Origin: Primulina eburnea
Lineage: Eukaryota > Streptophyta > Magnoliopsida > Lamiales > Gesneriaceae
Assembly: GCF_022965805.1 (NCBI RefSeq)
Contig: NW_027331249.1
Span: forward strand, 1-64,000
DNA length: 64,000 nucleotides
Direction of reading: 5' to 3'
Part shown: positions 1 to 12,772 of the stretch, piece by piece
Numbering within the stretch: the first letter of the stretch is position 1
Layout of the letters: the number at the start of each line of letters is the position of its first letter
Notes under the pieces: generated by a model
Database searches by the model: none
What the model saw: only the letters and a program-made list of their open reading frames with translations
Told to the model about the DNA's origin: nothing
Made by a program: the position numbers and the translations under genes

Positions 1-16
1 CGTCCGGGTCCCCACA
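1..16 (+). repeat. Last 16 bp of Element 1 5' LTR
   Basis: The bases CGTCCGGGTCCCCACA are the same as the end of the 3' LTR at 6460-6475, and a primer binding site follows directly. The rest of this LTR is outside the window. Confidence 0.9.
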
Positions 17-21
17 ACAGG

Positions 22-33
22 TGGTATCAGAGC
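22..33 (+). other. Primer binding site, Element 1
   Basis: TGGTATCAGAGC, complementary to the 3' end of plant initiator-Met tRNA, lies 5 bases after the LTR end. It primes minus-strand DNA synthesis. The leader from 34 to 274 holds no ORF I can support. Confidence 0.92.
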
Positions 34-274
34 GATAGATCCTTGAGATTGAGATAGTAGCTAGTGAGCGGGGTAGAATGTATTTTCTTTCCTGCTTTTG
101 ATTGCTAGCATGATTTACTGCTTTATAATGCATGTTATCATTTTATCTGATTTGATTTGAAAACATGTATTATTAAGATTGAATCAGAACCGATTCTGGA
201 TCAGCAGTAAGATGATCGAAGGAGGACTGAAATAGACTTTGGGTTTGGGATCGCTAATCCTTCTGATTTCAGAT

Positions 275-1390
275 ATGCTCCGAGGAGAATGCCAGAACAG
301 GGGAGTACCTCGAATCCTCCCATGGACGTGACACCTACAGCAATGGAGAAATTGCTGAAAAGGTTTTAGTCATTTCATCCACCGACTTGAAAGGTACGGA
401 GAATTCCGTGGAATGTGAAAGTTGGTTGGACGACATTGAATCACTGTTTGAATCTTTGGAGTATACTGAGGAAAAGAGGGTGAAACTGATAATACACCAG
501 TTGCATGACGTTGCTAAACACTGGTGGATCACGACTAGAAGGGCAATTGAACAACGAGGTACGGCCATTACCTGGAATGTGTTTAAGACTGAATTTTATC
601 TACGGTTCTTTCCAGTATCTTATAGGAAGGACAAGGGAGCCGAATTTGCAAACTTGAAACAAGGCCAGTTAAACATTGAGGACTATGTGGCTAAGTTTTC
701 GACATTGCTTCGTTTTGCTCCCCATGTGGCTGGAAGTGATGAGGCCGTTGCTGATCAATTTATAAATGGCCTAAATCCTGAAATCTTTACCCTGGTGAAT
801 ACCGGAAGGCCAAACAATTTCACTGATGCTCTGAATCGAGCTAAGGGAGCTGAAGCCGGATTGATAAGACAGAAAGAGGCTTCGTTTGTGCCTTCAGCAC
901 CGAGTTCACAGATGCCTCCACCATTTCCTCGATTTGAAAGTGGTAGTGGAAGTGGGAAGAAAGACTTCCTGAAGGCTAAAGGGAAGAAATTCAAGAAGCT
1001 GGAACAAGCTCGTCCAGTTCAAGTGGCTCTAGGCAGACCGGTCAGGGCCAGAGCTATACAGGACCGTACTGTGGTATTTGTGGAGGGAGGCATTCCACAT
1101 ATCAGAGCCGAGGAGCGATTGGCAGCTGTCGTATTTGTGGACAGCAAGGACACTTTGCTCGAGTGTGTCCCCAGAGGAGTGCCCAGGGATCGCAGGCAGC
1201 TGAGTCATCGGGATCAATGGCTCAGGCAGGTAGACGACCATCTGCCGTTCATACTTTTCAGTCAGCACCGCCTACTCAGTCACAGCAGAGGCCAGGAGGT
1301 GGCCAGACTGCGAGCCAGCCTCCTAGACAGCAGGCCCGATTGTTTGCTTTGACCGAGGAGCAGGCACAGGATGCACCTGATGATGTTGTG
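275..1390 (+). pseudogene. gag of Element 1, frameshifted
   Basis: This encodes the capsid/nucleocapsid polyprotein of the retrotransposon. Alignment by eye with Element F shows the same start region (ATG at 275), but one base is missing just after the ATG, there is a TAG where F has CAG (near 367), and another base is lost near 390. From 387 the gag frame is open through the retrotransposon gag domain (SVECESWLDDIE, then RFFPVSYRKDKGAEF and FINGLNPEIF). Another shift near 1000 throws the zinc knuckle ([14 protein letters not shown], about 1126-1167) into a different frame, and the third frame takes over from about 1163. No functional Gag could be made. Confidence 0.88.
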
Positions 1391-4300
1391 GCAGGTAACT
1401 GTTTTATTTCTGGTTATCCTGCATATGTATTGATTGATACTGGTGCATCGCATACTTTTATTTCTGAGAGGTTTGCATTGAGTAGTGCATTACCAGTTGA
1501 GTCATTGTCTGCGGTAGTGTCTGTTTCTTCCCCGTTAGGAACAGGTTTGATATCAGTGAAATCTGTGAAACCTTGTATACTGCAGTACGATGGACATACG
1601 ATTGAGCTAGACTGTATTGTGCTTGGTTTATCTGATTTTGATTTCATTATCGGTATCGATATGTTAACCAAGTACAGGGCTACAGTCGATTGTTTCCACA
1701 AGATTGTTCGATTCAGACCTGAAATGGCTGAGGAGTGGAAATTTTATGGTAAGGGTTCTCGTGCTAGAATTCCTTTGATATCTGCAATGAATATGACTCG
1801 ATTATTGCAGAAAGGAGCGGAGGGATTCCTGGTATATTCAGTTGACTTACTGAAAACGAGCCCATCATTGGCGGACTTGCCAGTGGTGTGTGAGTTGCTG
1901 ATGACTTTCCAGATGAGATTCCTGGATTGCCTCCGATTCGAGAGATAGACTTCAGCATTGAGTTAAGGCCAGGAACAGTTCCGATTTCGAGAGCTCCATA
2001 CCGGATGGCACCGATCGAATTGAAAGAGTTGAAAGAACAGTTGGAGGATTTACTGGCCAAGGGATATATTAGACCGAGTGTATCTCCTTGGGGTGCTCCA
2101 GTACTGTTCGTGAGAAAGAAGGATGGGTCGATGAGACTTTGTATCGACTACCGGCAACTGAACAAGGCAATGGTAAAGAATAAATATCCATTGCCTCGTA
2201 TCGATGATTTATTTGATCAGTTGCAGGGTTCTTCGGTGTATTCCAAGATCGATCTGAGATCTGGATACCATCAACTGAGAGTCAGGGATTCTGATATCTC
2301 CAAGACAGCATTCAGAACGAGGTATGGACATTATGAGTTTATTGTCATGCCTTTTGGTTTGACGAATGCACCGGCGGTATTTATGGGATTTATGAACCGC
2401 GTCTTTCAGAAATATTTGGATAATTTTGTTATCATATTCATTGATGATATATTGATTTATTCAAAGAATATGATTGAGCATGCTAATCATCTGGGGACTG
2501 TGTTGAGGATTTTGAGGACTGAGAAGTTGTATGCTAAATTATCGAAATGCGAGTTTTGGCTGAAACAGGTTGTGTTTTTGGGTCACATTATATCGGGAGA
2601 CGGTATATGAGTTGATCCCAGTAAGGTTGAAGCCGTGATTAGTTGGCCAAGACCGACATCTGTACCCGAGATTCGCAGTTTTATGGGTTTGGCAGGATAT
2701 TATCGTCGATTCATTAAAGATTTTTCGAGTATTGCCAAACCGATTACGCAGTTGACTCAGAAGAATGATCCATTTAATTGGTCTGAGGAATGTGAGACCA
2801 GTTTTCTTGAGTTGAAAAAGAGATTGACCAGTGCGCCTGTGTTGACGATTCCTTCAGGTACTAGTGATTTTGTGGTTTATTGTGATGCATCTCATAGAGG
2901 ACTGGGATGTATACTGATGCAGCGAGGGCATGTCATTGCCTATGCCTCGAGACAATTGAAACCACATGAGACCCGTTATCCAATTCTGGATTAGCTTTTG
3001 AAACAGATTGTCGGCCTCTGAGATTATATGTGATTCGAGCTGAACCAGAATTGATAGTAAGAATCAAAGAGGCACAGAAAAGTGATCAGAACGTACAGAA
3101 TTCGATTGCTATGGTCAGATCGGGACATCGATCGGAATACCAGGTTCAAAATGGTATTTTGTATGTGAATAATCGTCTTGTTGTGCCGAATATTTCGGAT
3201 TTGAGACAGCGAATACTGACAGAAGCGCACAACAGTCGTTTTAGCATTCATCCTGGTGGCAGGAAAATGTACAATGACTTAAAGACTCAATATTGGTGGA
3301 AACAAATGAAATCCGATGTGACTAAATTTGTAGCCAAGTGTCTAAACTGCCAACAGGTGAAAGCTGAAAGGAAAAAACCAGGAGGACTATTACAGAGTTT
3401 GTCGATTCCTGAATGGAAATGGGATCACATTTCCATGGATTTTGTGACACAATTACCGAGATCCTCCCGAGGTTGTGATGCGATTTGGGTCGTGATTGAT
3501 CGATTGACCAAATCTGCTTGTTTTATTCCATACAAAATGACGTATAGGTATGACCAGATGGCCGATATCTATGTCAAGGAAGTGGTTAGATTGCATGGAG
3601 TGCCGAAGTCGATTGTTTCAGATCGTGATCCTCGATTTACATCGCATTTCTGGCAGAGCTTGCAGCAAGCTCTTGGTACGAAGTTACATCTTAGTACCGC
3701 ATATCATCCACAGACTGACGGACAGTCAGAGCGTACGATACAGACATTGGAAGATATGCTGAGAGCTGTAGTACTTGATTTTAGCACTGGATGGCAAGAT
3801 GCATTGCCTCTTTGTGAATTTTCGTACAACAATAGCTATCAAACGAGTATTGAGATGGCACCATTTGAAGCGTTGTACGGGAAGAAATGCAGATCCCCTC
3901 TTTATTGGGATGATATCTCTGAAGTTCCTGAGACTGGACCTGACATGATCAGAGATATGACTGGAAAAGTGAAACTTATTCAAAAGAAAATGAAGGCAGC
4001 TCAGGACAGACAAGCCAAATATGCCAACCTTCGACGACAACCGTTGGTATTTGAGGCAGGAGACCGAGTATTCCTGAAGATTTCTCCTTTCAGAGGTGTT
4101 GTCAGATTTGGCAAGAAAGGGAAATTGTCTCCGAGATATGTAGGTCCTTATGAGATTCTAGAAAAGATAGGAGATCGTGCCTATCGACTCGCCTTACCGC
4201 CTTCATTGTTTGGGATACATGATGTCTTTCATGTATCTATGCTGCGGAAATATCTCCCCGATGATTCTCACGTGATTCAGCCAGCCGAGACCGAGCTGGA

Positions 4301-4475
4301 TGAGACATTGAGTTATGTCGAGAAACCGATCAAAATTATTGATCGTAAAGAAAAACAGCTCAGAACGAAAATGATTCCCCTTGTGAAAGTTCAATGGACT
4401 CGTCATGGTGTTGAAGAAGCCACTTGGGAAACGGAATCAGATATGAGACAGGAATTCCCAGCATTGTTTACTTGA
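1391..4475 (+). pseudogene. pol of Element 1 (protease, RT, RNase H fragment, integrase), broken
   Basis: The protease has the catalytic motif [11 protein letters not shown] near 1433. RT runs about 1927-2610 and carries the FIDDILIYS catalytic box near 2440, after a frameshift around 1890. A TGA stands at 2608-2610 where F has an alanine codon. RNase H begins at 2635 ([12 protein letters not shown] near 2876) but stops at 2994. Compared with F, about 300 bp covering the rest of RNase H is deleted near 2990-3020. Integrase is open from 3030 to 4475: an HHCC zinc finger ending CLNCQQVK, then catalytic Asp in [12 protein letters not shown], Asp in IVSDRDPRF and Glu in [12 protein letters not shown], then the chromodomain-like tail. 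This is an inactive copy. Confidence 0.9.
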
Positions 4476-4557
4476 TGTAAATTCCTTATACAGGTTTGTA
4501 TATACTCCCGTTTGATATGATTGATTGCTTGTGATTTCGAGGGCGAAATCGTATCTT

Positions 4558-4570
4558 AGGGGGGGAGGAT
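4558..4570 (+). other. Polypurine tract, Element 1
   Basis: A run of G broken by single A residues directly abuts the LTR start TGTAATGCCC. It primes plus-strand synthesis. Confidence 0.85.
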
Positions 4571-6475
4571 TGTAATGCCCGGAAATTTAATCCAAGTAAT
4601 ATGTAATTATGGATTTATAATTTGATAGGATTACGAAAGGATTAATCGGGACACGAAATAGGAGTACACATGACTTGGGTAAGTTTCGGACAGAACTGTT
4701 GGCGCCCGAGCGGTAGAAAATGACCGCCCGAGCGCCATTGTGCAACAAGAGTATGCTCCGGGCAGAGGAGGTGGCGCCCGGGCGGTAGTTTATGACCGCC
4801 CGAGCGCCAACGCAGATGTATGCGGACAGAATCCTTCGCGCCCGGGCGGTAGATATTAACCGCCCAAGCGCCGAGCTCGCGCCCGAGCGGTAGATTGCCA
4901 CCGCCCGAGCGCGAGACGTGTAATATGAGAATTAAGCCACTTGGCTTGAGGCATGCGCGAGGTGTATATATATATATATATATACATGCAAGAAATTTCC
5001 TCAGAAATCAGAATCGAGAGAAGAGAGTCGAGGAAAGTTGTTGAAAACTTTTCTGAGAAATATATATACGCCTTTTCTGAGAAATCCGTCCGTCTGATTT
5101 TGAATCCGACTTCGGTACCGAGTTCCTAACGACGTAGGCTACACTTTGACGTAAGTTTTGCTACGTTTTGACATGTTTTAGAATTATGATATTGTCAGAA
5201 CTGAATGGAACTCATATATGCCGTTCTTGACATATGAGACATTATAGAATCGAAGTCAGACTAAGAAACAGACTGATTATGGAATTGTTATGAATTTTTA
5301 GGGTATATTGATTTATATCTGACAGATCTGAATTGTGATTGGATTACAGATTGTATTGGATATGAGTTATGGATTGTAACTATTATCTGTTGAATTGGTA
5401 TTGACGGGGATATTGAAATTGTACCGTTATACCGTTGATTTGAATTAAATCCATATTCATCAGATTGTTATTGAGTTGAACGGTATATTGACATGAGATT
5501 ATTGATATTGTCATTGCCGGACAGGCTGTGAGTTCAGGACTTCGACTGCGCCAGAAACCAACGAAAGAAAGGTATAAGTCAATGTGGTATTGGGAGATGG
5601 ACTTGAGTCGGTTTGGACTTGAGTTTCCCTAAATCACATACTTTACTTTATTGCATTGATTTGATTGATATACTTGTTCTCTTGATTTTAGACAGCAGGT
5701 ATTAGACGAGTTATCTTGTGACAGAAGTGCCGGATAGTGGTGGTATCGCCACGGCACATTGCACGATGTCTCAAGATAGGATATTAGCGATAGAGCTACA
5801 GTCCATGACGGTTAGGTCAGGACACCGGATGTTTGGTTATATCGAGTAACAGGGAATAGGAATTCGTCTATTACGGAAGTCGATATAGGAACACCGGATA
5901 GGGTTATATCGAGTAATAGAATTACGGTTCCTCCTATTACGGAATTCGATATAGGAATACCACATCTGGAAACCGGGATCCCTAGACTAGGATTGAGTCT
6001 AGTCTAAATTATGAGTACTGTCGACAGTTTGATTTGATATTGTTTATGTTTCAGATTTTGATACATATTCATGTTACCTGATTACATGCTTTATATCCGT
6101 TTGTATGATTGCATGTTTCATTGATTTATACTGGGATTTATTCTCACCGGAGTTATCCGGCTGTTGTCTTGTTTGTATGTGTACATGACGACAGGTGGGA
6201 CAGGATCAGGGTCCAGGAGATGAGATGAGATCGTGATTAGAGTGGTGGCTCCGGACTTGGATTAGAGATAGGGTTGGACACTTGATATTAGTTGTTAAAC
6301 CTTAGTTTGTACTGATATGTAGATGGTACAGGACTTGTACTTTTATATATTGAGATGCATATATGTTTGATGTCACTACGTTCCGCATTTTAAAAAAAAA
6401 ATTTAGACCCTGTTTATAATTGATTAATTAGTCCCAATGATGATTAAGAACTTGATTTGCGTCCGGGTCCCCACA
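4571..6475 (+). repeat. 3' LTR of Element 1 (1905 bp)
   Basis: The LTR starts TGTAATGCCC after the polypurine tract and ends GGGTCCCCACA, with TG...CA ends. The U3 part holds a GC-rich hairpin cluster (4701-4914) and a TA-rich promoter. A roughly 70-bp imperfect duplication lies at about 5815-5955, containing TATATCGAGTAA and its near-inverted partner TCGATATA. The adjacent five bases TGTGT are the expected right-hand target duplication; the left copy is outside the window. Confidence 0.92.
4701..4984 (+). promoter_or_regulatory. U3 hairpin cluster and (TA)n TATA region, Element 1 LTR
   Basis: Near-palindromic units pair GGCGCCCGAGCGGT with a following ACCGCCCGAGCGCC. Several such pairs occur between 4701 and 4914, followed at 4965-4984 by an alternating TA run that is the likely core promoter. 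The role of the hairpins is unknown; position suggests U3 enhancer or silencing sequence. Confidence 0.6.
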
Positions 6476-9400
6476 TGTGTCATCTTAGAGAATCTGTCCA
6501 CAACAACGAAAATAGAATCCCTCCCTTTCTTAGTCCTAGGCAACCCCAAAATAAAGTCCATAGAAATGTCAATCCAAGTTCTTTTTAAGAATAGCATGCA
6601 AAAGTGTTCCCAAAGTTCTATTGACAACTTCAGTTTATCCATCTGTTTGAGAATGACAAGTAGTAGAAAACAACAATTTTGTGCCAAGTTTAACGCATAA
6701 AGTATTCCAAAAGTAACTTAAGAATTTAACATCGCGATCAGAATCAATAGTCCTAATCATACCATGCAACCTTGCGACTTCTCTAAAGAACAAATCCGCA
6801 ATGTTTGAAGCATCATCGGTTTTATGACAAGCTATAAAATGTGACATCTTAGAGAATCTATCCACAACAATGAAAATAGAATCCCTCCCCTTCTTAGTCC
6901 TAGGAAAACACAAAATAAAGTCCATAGAAATGTCAATCCAAGTTTTTTTTAAGAATAACACGCAAAAGTGTTCCCAAAATTCTATTGACAACTTCAGTTT
7001 GTCCATCCATTTGAGGATGACAAGCAGTAGAAAACAACAATTTTGTGCCAAGTTTAGCCCAGAAAGTCTTCCAAAAGTAACTCAAGAATTTAACATAACG
7101 ACCAGAGACAATAGTCCTAGGCATGTCATGCAACCTAGCGACTTCTCTAAAGAACAAATCCGAAATGTTTGAAGCATCATCGGTTTTATGACAAGCTATA
7201 AAATGTGTCATCTTAGAGAATCTGTCAACAACAATAAAAATATAATCTCTCCCCTTCTTAGTCCTAGGAAACCCAAAATAAATTCCATAGAAATGTCAAT
7301 CCAAGTTTTTTTAAGAATAGCACGCAAAAGTGTTCCCAAAGTTCTATTGACAACTTCAGTTTGTCCATCCGTTTGAGGAGGACAAGTAGTAGAAAACAAC
7401 AATTTTGTGCCAAGTTTAGCCCATAAAGTATTCCAAAAGTAACTCAAGAATTTAACATCGCGATCAAAAGCAATAGTCCTAGTCATGCCATGCAACCTAA
7501 CGACTTCTCTAAAGAACAAATCTGTCATGTTTGAAGCATCATCGGTTTTATGACAAGTTATAAAATGTGTCATCTTAGAGAATCTATCCACAACAACGAA
7601 AATAGAATCCCTTCCTTTCTTAGTCCTAGGCAACCCCAAAATAAAGTCCATAGAAATGTCAATTTAAGTTCTTTTTAAGAATAGCAGGCAAAAGTGTTCC
7701 CAAAGTTCTATTGACAACTTCAGTTGTCCATCCGTTTGAGTATGACAGGTAGAAGAAAACAACAATTTTGTGCCAAGTTTAGCCCATAAAGTCTTCCAAA
7801 AGTAACTCAAGAATTTAACATCGTGATCAGAAGCAATAGTCCTAGTCATGCCATGCAACCTAGCGACTTCTCTAAAGAACCAATCCGCAATGTTTGAAGC
7901 ATCATCGGTTTTATGACAAGCTATAAAATGTGCCATCTTAGAGAATCTATCCACAACAACGAAAATAGAATCCCTCCCCTTCTTAGTCCTAGGCAACCCC
8001 AAAATAAAGTCCATAGAAATGTCAATCCAAGTTCTTTTTAAGTATAGCACGCATAAGTGTTCCCAAAGTTCTACTGACAACTTCGGTTTGTCCATCCGTT
8101 TGAGTATGACAAGTAGTAGAAAACAACAATTTTGTGCCAAGTTTAGCCCATAAAGTCTTCCAAAAGTAACTCAAGAATTTAACATCGCGATCAGAAGCAA
8201 TAGTCCTAGTCATGCCATGCAACCTAGCGACTTCTCTAAAGAACCAATCCGCAATATTTGAAGCATCATCGGTTTTATGACAAGCTATAAAATGTGCCAT
8301 CTTAGAGAATCTATCCACAACAACGAAAATAGAATCCCTCCCCTTCTTAGTCCTAGGCAACCCAAAAATAATGTCCATAAAAATGTCAATCCAAGTTCTT
8401 TTTAAGAATAGCACTCAAAAGTGTTCCCAAAGTTCTATTGACAACTTCAGTTTGTCCATCTGTTTGAGGATGACAAGTAGTAGAAAACAACAATTTTGTG
8501 CCAAGTTTAACACATAAAGTATTCCAAAAGTAACTCAAGAATTTAACATTGCGATCAGAAGCAATAGTCCTAGTCATGCCATGCAACCTAACGACTTCTC
8601 TAAACAACAAATCCGCATTGTTTGAAGCATCATCGGTTTTATGACAAATTATAAAATGTGTCATCTTAGAGAATCTGTCCACAACAACAAAAAAAAATCC
8701 CTCCCTTTCCTAGTCCTAGGAAACCCCAAAATAAAGTCCATAGAAATGTCAATCCAAGTTCTTTTTAAGAATAGCATGCAAAAGTGTTCCCAAAGTTCTA
8801 TTGACAACTTCAGTTTGTCCATCTGTTTGAGGATGACAAGTAGTAGAAAACAACAATTTTGTGTCAAGTTTTACCCATAAAGTATTCCAAAAGTAACTCA
8901 AGAATTTAACATCGCGATCAGAAGCAATAGTCCTAGTCATACCATGCAACCTAGCGACTTCTCTAAAGAACAAATCCGCAATGTTTGAAGCATCATCGAT
9001 TTTATGACAAGCTAAAAAATGTGACATTTTAGAGAATCTATCCACAACAACGAAAATAGAATCCCTCCTTTTCTTAGTCCAAGGCAACCCCAAAATAAAG
9101 TCCATAGAAATGTCAATCCAAGTTCTTTCTAAGAATAGCACGCAAAAGTGTTCCCAAAGTTCTATTGACAACTTAAGTTTGTCCATCTGTTTGAGGATGA
9201 CAAGTAGTAGAAAACAACAATTTTGTGCCAATTTTAGCCTATAAAGTCTTCCAAAAGTAACTCAAGAATATAACATCGCGATCAGAAACAATATTTCTAG
9301 GCATGCCATGCAACCTAGCGAGTTCTCTAAAGAACAAATCCGCATTGTTTGAAGCATCATCGGTTTTATGACAAGCTATAAAATGTGCCATCTTAGAGAA

Positions 9401-11869
9401 TCTATCCATAACAACGAAAATAGAATCCCTCCTTATCTTAGTCCTAGGCAACCCTAAAATAAAGTCCATAGAAATGTCAATCCAAGTTCTTTTTAAGAAT
9501 AGCACGCAAAAGTGTTCCCAAAGTTCTATTGACAACTTCAGTTTGTCCATCTGTTTAAGGATGACAAGTAGTAGAAAACAACAATTTTGTGCCAAGTTTA
9601 ACCCATAAAGTATTCCAAAAGTAACTCAAGAATTTAACATCGCGATCAGAAGCAATAGTCCTAGTCATGTCATGCAACCTAGCGACTTCTCTAAACAACA
9701 AATCCGCAATGTTTGAAGCATCATCGGTTTTATGACAAGCTATAAAATGTGCCATCATAGAGAATCTATCCACAACAACAAAAATAGAATCCCTCCCTAC
9801 TTAGTCCTAGACAAGCCCAAAATAAAGTCCATAGAAATGTCAATCCAAGTTCTTTTTAAGAATAGCACGCAAAAGTGTTCCCAAAGTTCTATTGACAACT
9901 TCAGTTTGTCCATCCGTTTGAGGATGACAAGTAGTAGAAAACAACAATTTTGTGCTAAGTTTAGCCCATAAAGTCTTCCAAAAGTAACTCAAGAATTTTA
10001 CATAACGACCAGAAACAATAGTCATAGGCATGCCATGCAACCTAGCGACTTCTCTAAAGAACAAATCCGCAATGTTTGAAGCATCATCGGTTTTATGACA
10101 AGCTATAAAATGTGCCATCTTAGAGAATCTATCCACAACAACGAAAACAGAATCCCTCCCTTTCTTAGTCCTAGGCAACCCCAAAATAAAGTCCATAGAA
10201 ATGTCAATCCGAGTTCTTTTTAAGAATAGCACGCAAAAGTGTTCCCAAAGTTCTATTGACAACTTCAGTTTGTCCATCTGTTTGAGGATGAAAAATAGTA
10301 GAAAACAACAAGTTTGTGCAATTTTAGCCTATAAAGTCTTCCAAAAGTAACTCATGAATATAACATTGCGATCAGAAACAATATTTCTAGACATGCCATG
10401 CAACTTAGCGACTTCTCTAAAGAACAAATCCGCATTGTTTGAAGCATCATCGGTTTTATGACAAGCTATAAAATGTGTCATCTTAGAGAATCTATCCACA
10501 ACAACGAAAATAGAATCCCCTCCTTTCTTAGTCCTAGGCAACCCCAAAATAAAGTCCATAGAAATGTCAATCCAAGTTCTTTTTAAGAATAGCAGGCAAA
10601 AGTGTTCCCAAAGTTCTATTGACAACTTCAGTTTGTCAATCTGTTTGAGGATGACAAGTAGTAGAAAACAACAATTTTGTGCCAAGTTTAACCCATAAAT
10701 TATTCCAAAAGTAACTCAAGAATTTAACATCGCGATCAGAAACAATAGTCCTAGTCATGCCATGCAACCTAGCGACTTCTCTAAAGAATAAATCCGCAAT
10801 GTTTGAAGCATCATCGGTTTTATGACAAGCTATAAAATGTGCCATCTTAGAGAATCTATCCACAACAACAAAAATAGAATCCCTCCCCTTCTTAGTCCTA
10901 GGCAACCCCAAAATAAAGTCCCTAGAAATGTCAATCCAAGTTCTTTTTAAGAATAGCACGCAAAAGTGTTCACAAAGTTCTATTGACAACTTCAGTTTGT
11001 CCATCTGTTTGAAGATGACAAGTAGTAGAAAACAACAATTTTGTGTCAAATTTAGCCCATAAAGTCTTCCAATAGTAACTCAAGAATTTAACATCGCGAT
11101 CAGAAACAATATTCCTAGGCATGCCATGCAACCTTGCGACTTCTCTAAAGAACAAATCCGCAATGTTTGAAGCATCATCGGTTTTATGACAAGATATAAA
11201 ATGTGTCATCTTAGAGAATCTATCCACAACAACAAAAATAGAATCTCTCCCCTTCGTAGTCCTAGGCAACCCAAAATAAAGTCCATAGAAATGTCAATCC
11301 AAGTTCTTTTTAAGAATAGCAGGCAAAAGTGTTCCCAAAGTTCTATTGACAACTTCAGTTGTCCATCCGTTTGAGTATGACAGGTAGAAGAAAACAACAA
11401 TTTTGTGCCAAGTTTAGCCCATAAAGTCTTCCAAAAGTAACTCAAGAATTTAACATCGCGATCAGAAACAATATTCCTAGGCATGCCATGCAACCTAGCG
11501 ACTTCTCTAAAGAACAAATCCGCAATGTTTGAAGCATCATCGGTTTTATGACAAGATATAAAATGTGCCATCTTAGAGAATCTATCCACAACAACAAAAA
11601 TAGAATCCCTCCCCTTTTTATTCTTTGGCAAACACAAAATAAAGGCCATAGAAATGTCAATCCAAGTTCTTTTTAAGAATAGCACGCAAAAGTGTTCCCA
11701 AAGTTCTATTGACAACTTCAGTTTGTCCCTCTGTTTGAGGATGACAAGTTGTAGAAAACAACAATTTTGTGCCAAGTTTAGCCCATAAAGTATTCCAAAA
11801 GTAACTCAAGAATTTAACATCGCGATCAAAAGCATTAGTTCTAGTCATGCCATGAAACCTAACGACTTC
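6476..11869 (-). repeat. Integrase-derived 363-bp tandem array, left part (about 15 monomers)
   Basis: A marker (TAGAAATGTCAAT or close variants) recurs at 6561, 6925, 7288, 7651, 8014, 8378, 8741, 9105, 9469, 9832, 10196, 10559, 10923, 11286 and 11649, a steady 363-364 bp. Read on the minus strand each unit encodes a Ty3/gypsy integrase catalytic core: [15 protein letters not shown], the first Asp in VVVDRFSKM, the second in SDRDVKF, and the Glu in [11 protein letters not shown], with 35 residues between the second Asp and the Glu. Units join head to tail with KKNLD or KKTWID running into ISMDF. 363 is 121 codons, so the frame carries from unit to unit until small indels break it. No gag, RT or LTR of the parent element is present between units. 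Two LTR elements are inserted in it. It is a satellite-like array, not a gene family. Confidence 0.95.
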
Positions 11870-12772
11870 TGATGCGAATCCTCGTACGAATGAGAAGCAA
11901 ACACGATTATCGAAATCGCACCCTCAACTCAATAACAAACAAGGATCGATTGTGTTGTCCCGATCATTTGAAACAAGTAACGATTTGTGATATTCACCTC
12001 TAAGCGATTAACACTTAGCAACAAACATCAACGATAAGAACAATTGAATTTCAGACGAACCTTCAAAGATCTTGTTTTGACAATCCGAGGAAAAACAATA
12101 GACAAACGCCACAAAGATGAAAATCTTTGATAAGTTTGATTTGGTTTTCTTCTTGTGAAGAACAAAGCTAAAAGCTTTGAAATTTGGGAGAAACTCCTCA
12201 AAATATTTTTATCAATCTTCAATAATAATTTTCGTTCATAATCCTTACAAGCATTAAATAGACAATAAAATACAAGAAAAACAACATAAAGTAGTGTAAA
12301 AAGTCATAAAGAACTTGTCTAGCAAATTTGACACGGCACTGCGCGCGGTGGCGCATGAACTGGCGCAGCAGCGCGCATGGTTCTGCACCCGGACAGCACG
12401 GGGCGCGCGGTAGCGCCACTTCTGGCGCGGGCGCGCGCACTGGTGCGCGCGGGCGCGCACGCTGTCCTGCTCTGCGCTAGCGCGCGCTTCTGCACTGCTT
12501 CTGGCGTGCGCACAGTTCGGCCCATCTGCGCTAGCGCGTGCTGCTGCTTCTGCACATCTGCGCTAGCGCGTGCTGCTGCACTGCTTCTCTCGGGCCATTT
12601 TGCACTCATATGCTTAGTTGTTCGGGATTCCTTCACTATACTATTTGTTGAATTCCACCACTTGCTTGGATATGCTTGATTAATCATTATTGAGCTTGAA
12701 GATCCGAAACAACGACGCTCCCTAAATCTCCTTCCAATCATTTGAACACGGTGCCCAGTCAGATTCATATCA
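11870..12772 (-). repeat. 3' LTR of Element C (903 bp)
   Basis: It is the partner of the 881-bp LTR at 60326-61206; about 16 substitutions separate them by eye. The 22-bp length difference comes mainly from an extra stretch in the GC-rich U3 block near 12430-12470. That block holds repeats of CTGCGCTAGCGCG and runs of GCGC, upstream (minus sense) of a TATTTAA box near 12250. Confidence 0.92.

Larger units (their letters stand above)
1..6475 (+). mobile_element. Element 1: decayed Ty3/gypsy chromovirus-like retrotransposon (5' LTR mostly outside window)
   Basis: This is an LTR retrotransposon in order LTR end, primer site, gag, protease, RT, RNase H, integrase, polypurine tract, LTR. The first 16 bases match the last 16 bases of the LTR that ends at 6475, so the 5' LTR lies almost wholly upstream of the window. 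The pol order (RT before integrase) defines Ty3/gypsy. The C-terminal tail with GVEEATWETESDM is the chromodomain-like end seen in Tekay/Del-type chromoviruses; the clade name is my inference. It is closely related to Element F and inserted in the 363-bp integrase array, which resumes at 6476. Several frameshifts, stops and an RNase H deletion make it non-functional. Confidence 0.93.

Noticed and set aside
6424..11848. About twenty separate small integrase-like genes
   Set aside because: They are overlapping frames of one tandem repeat with no promoters or starts of their own.
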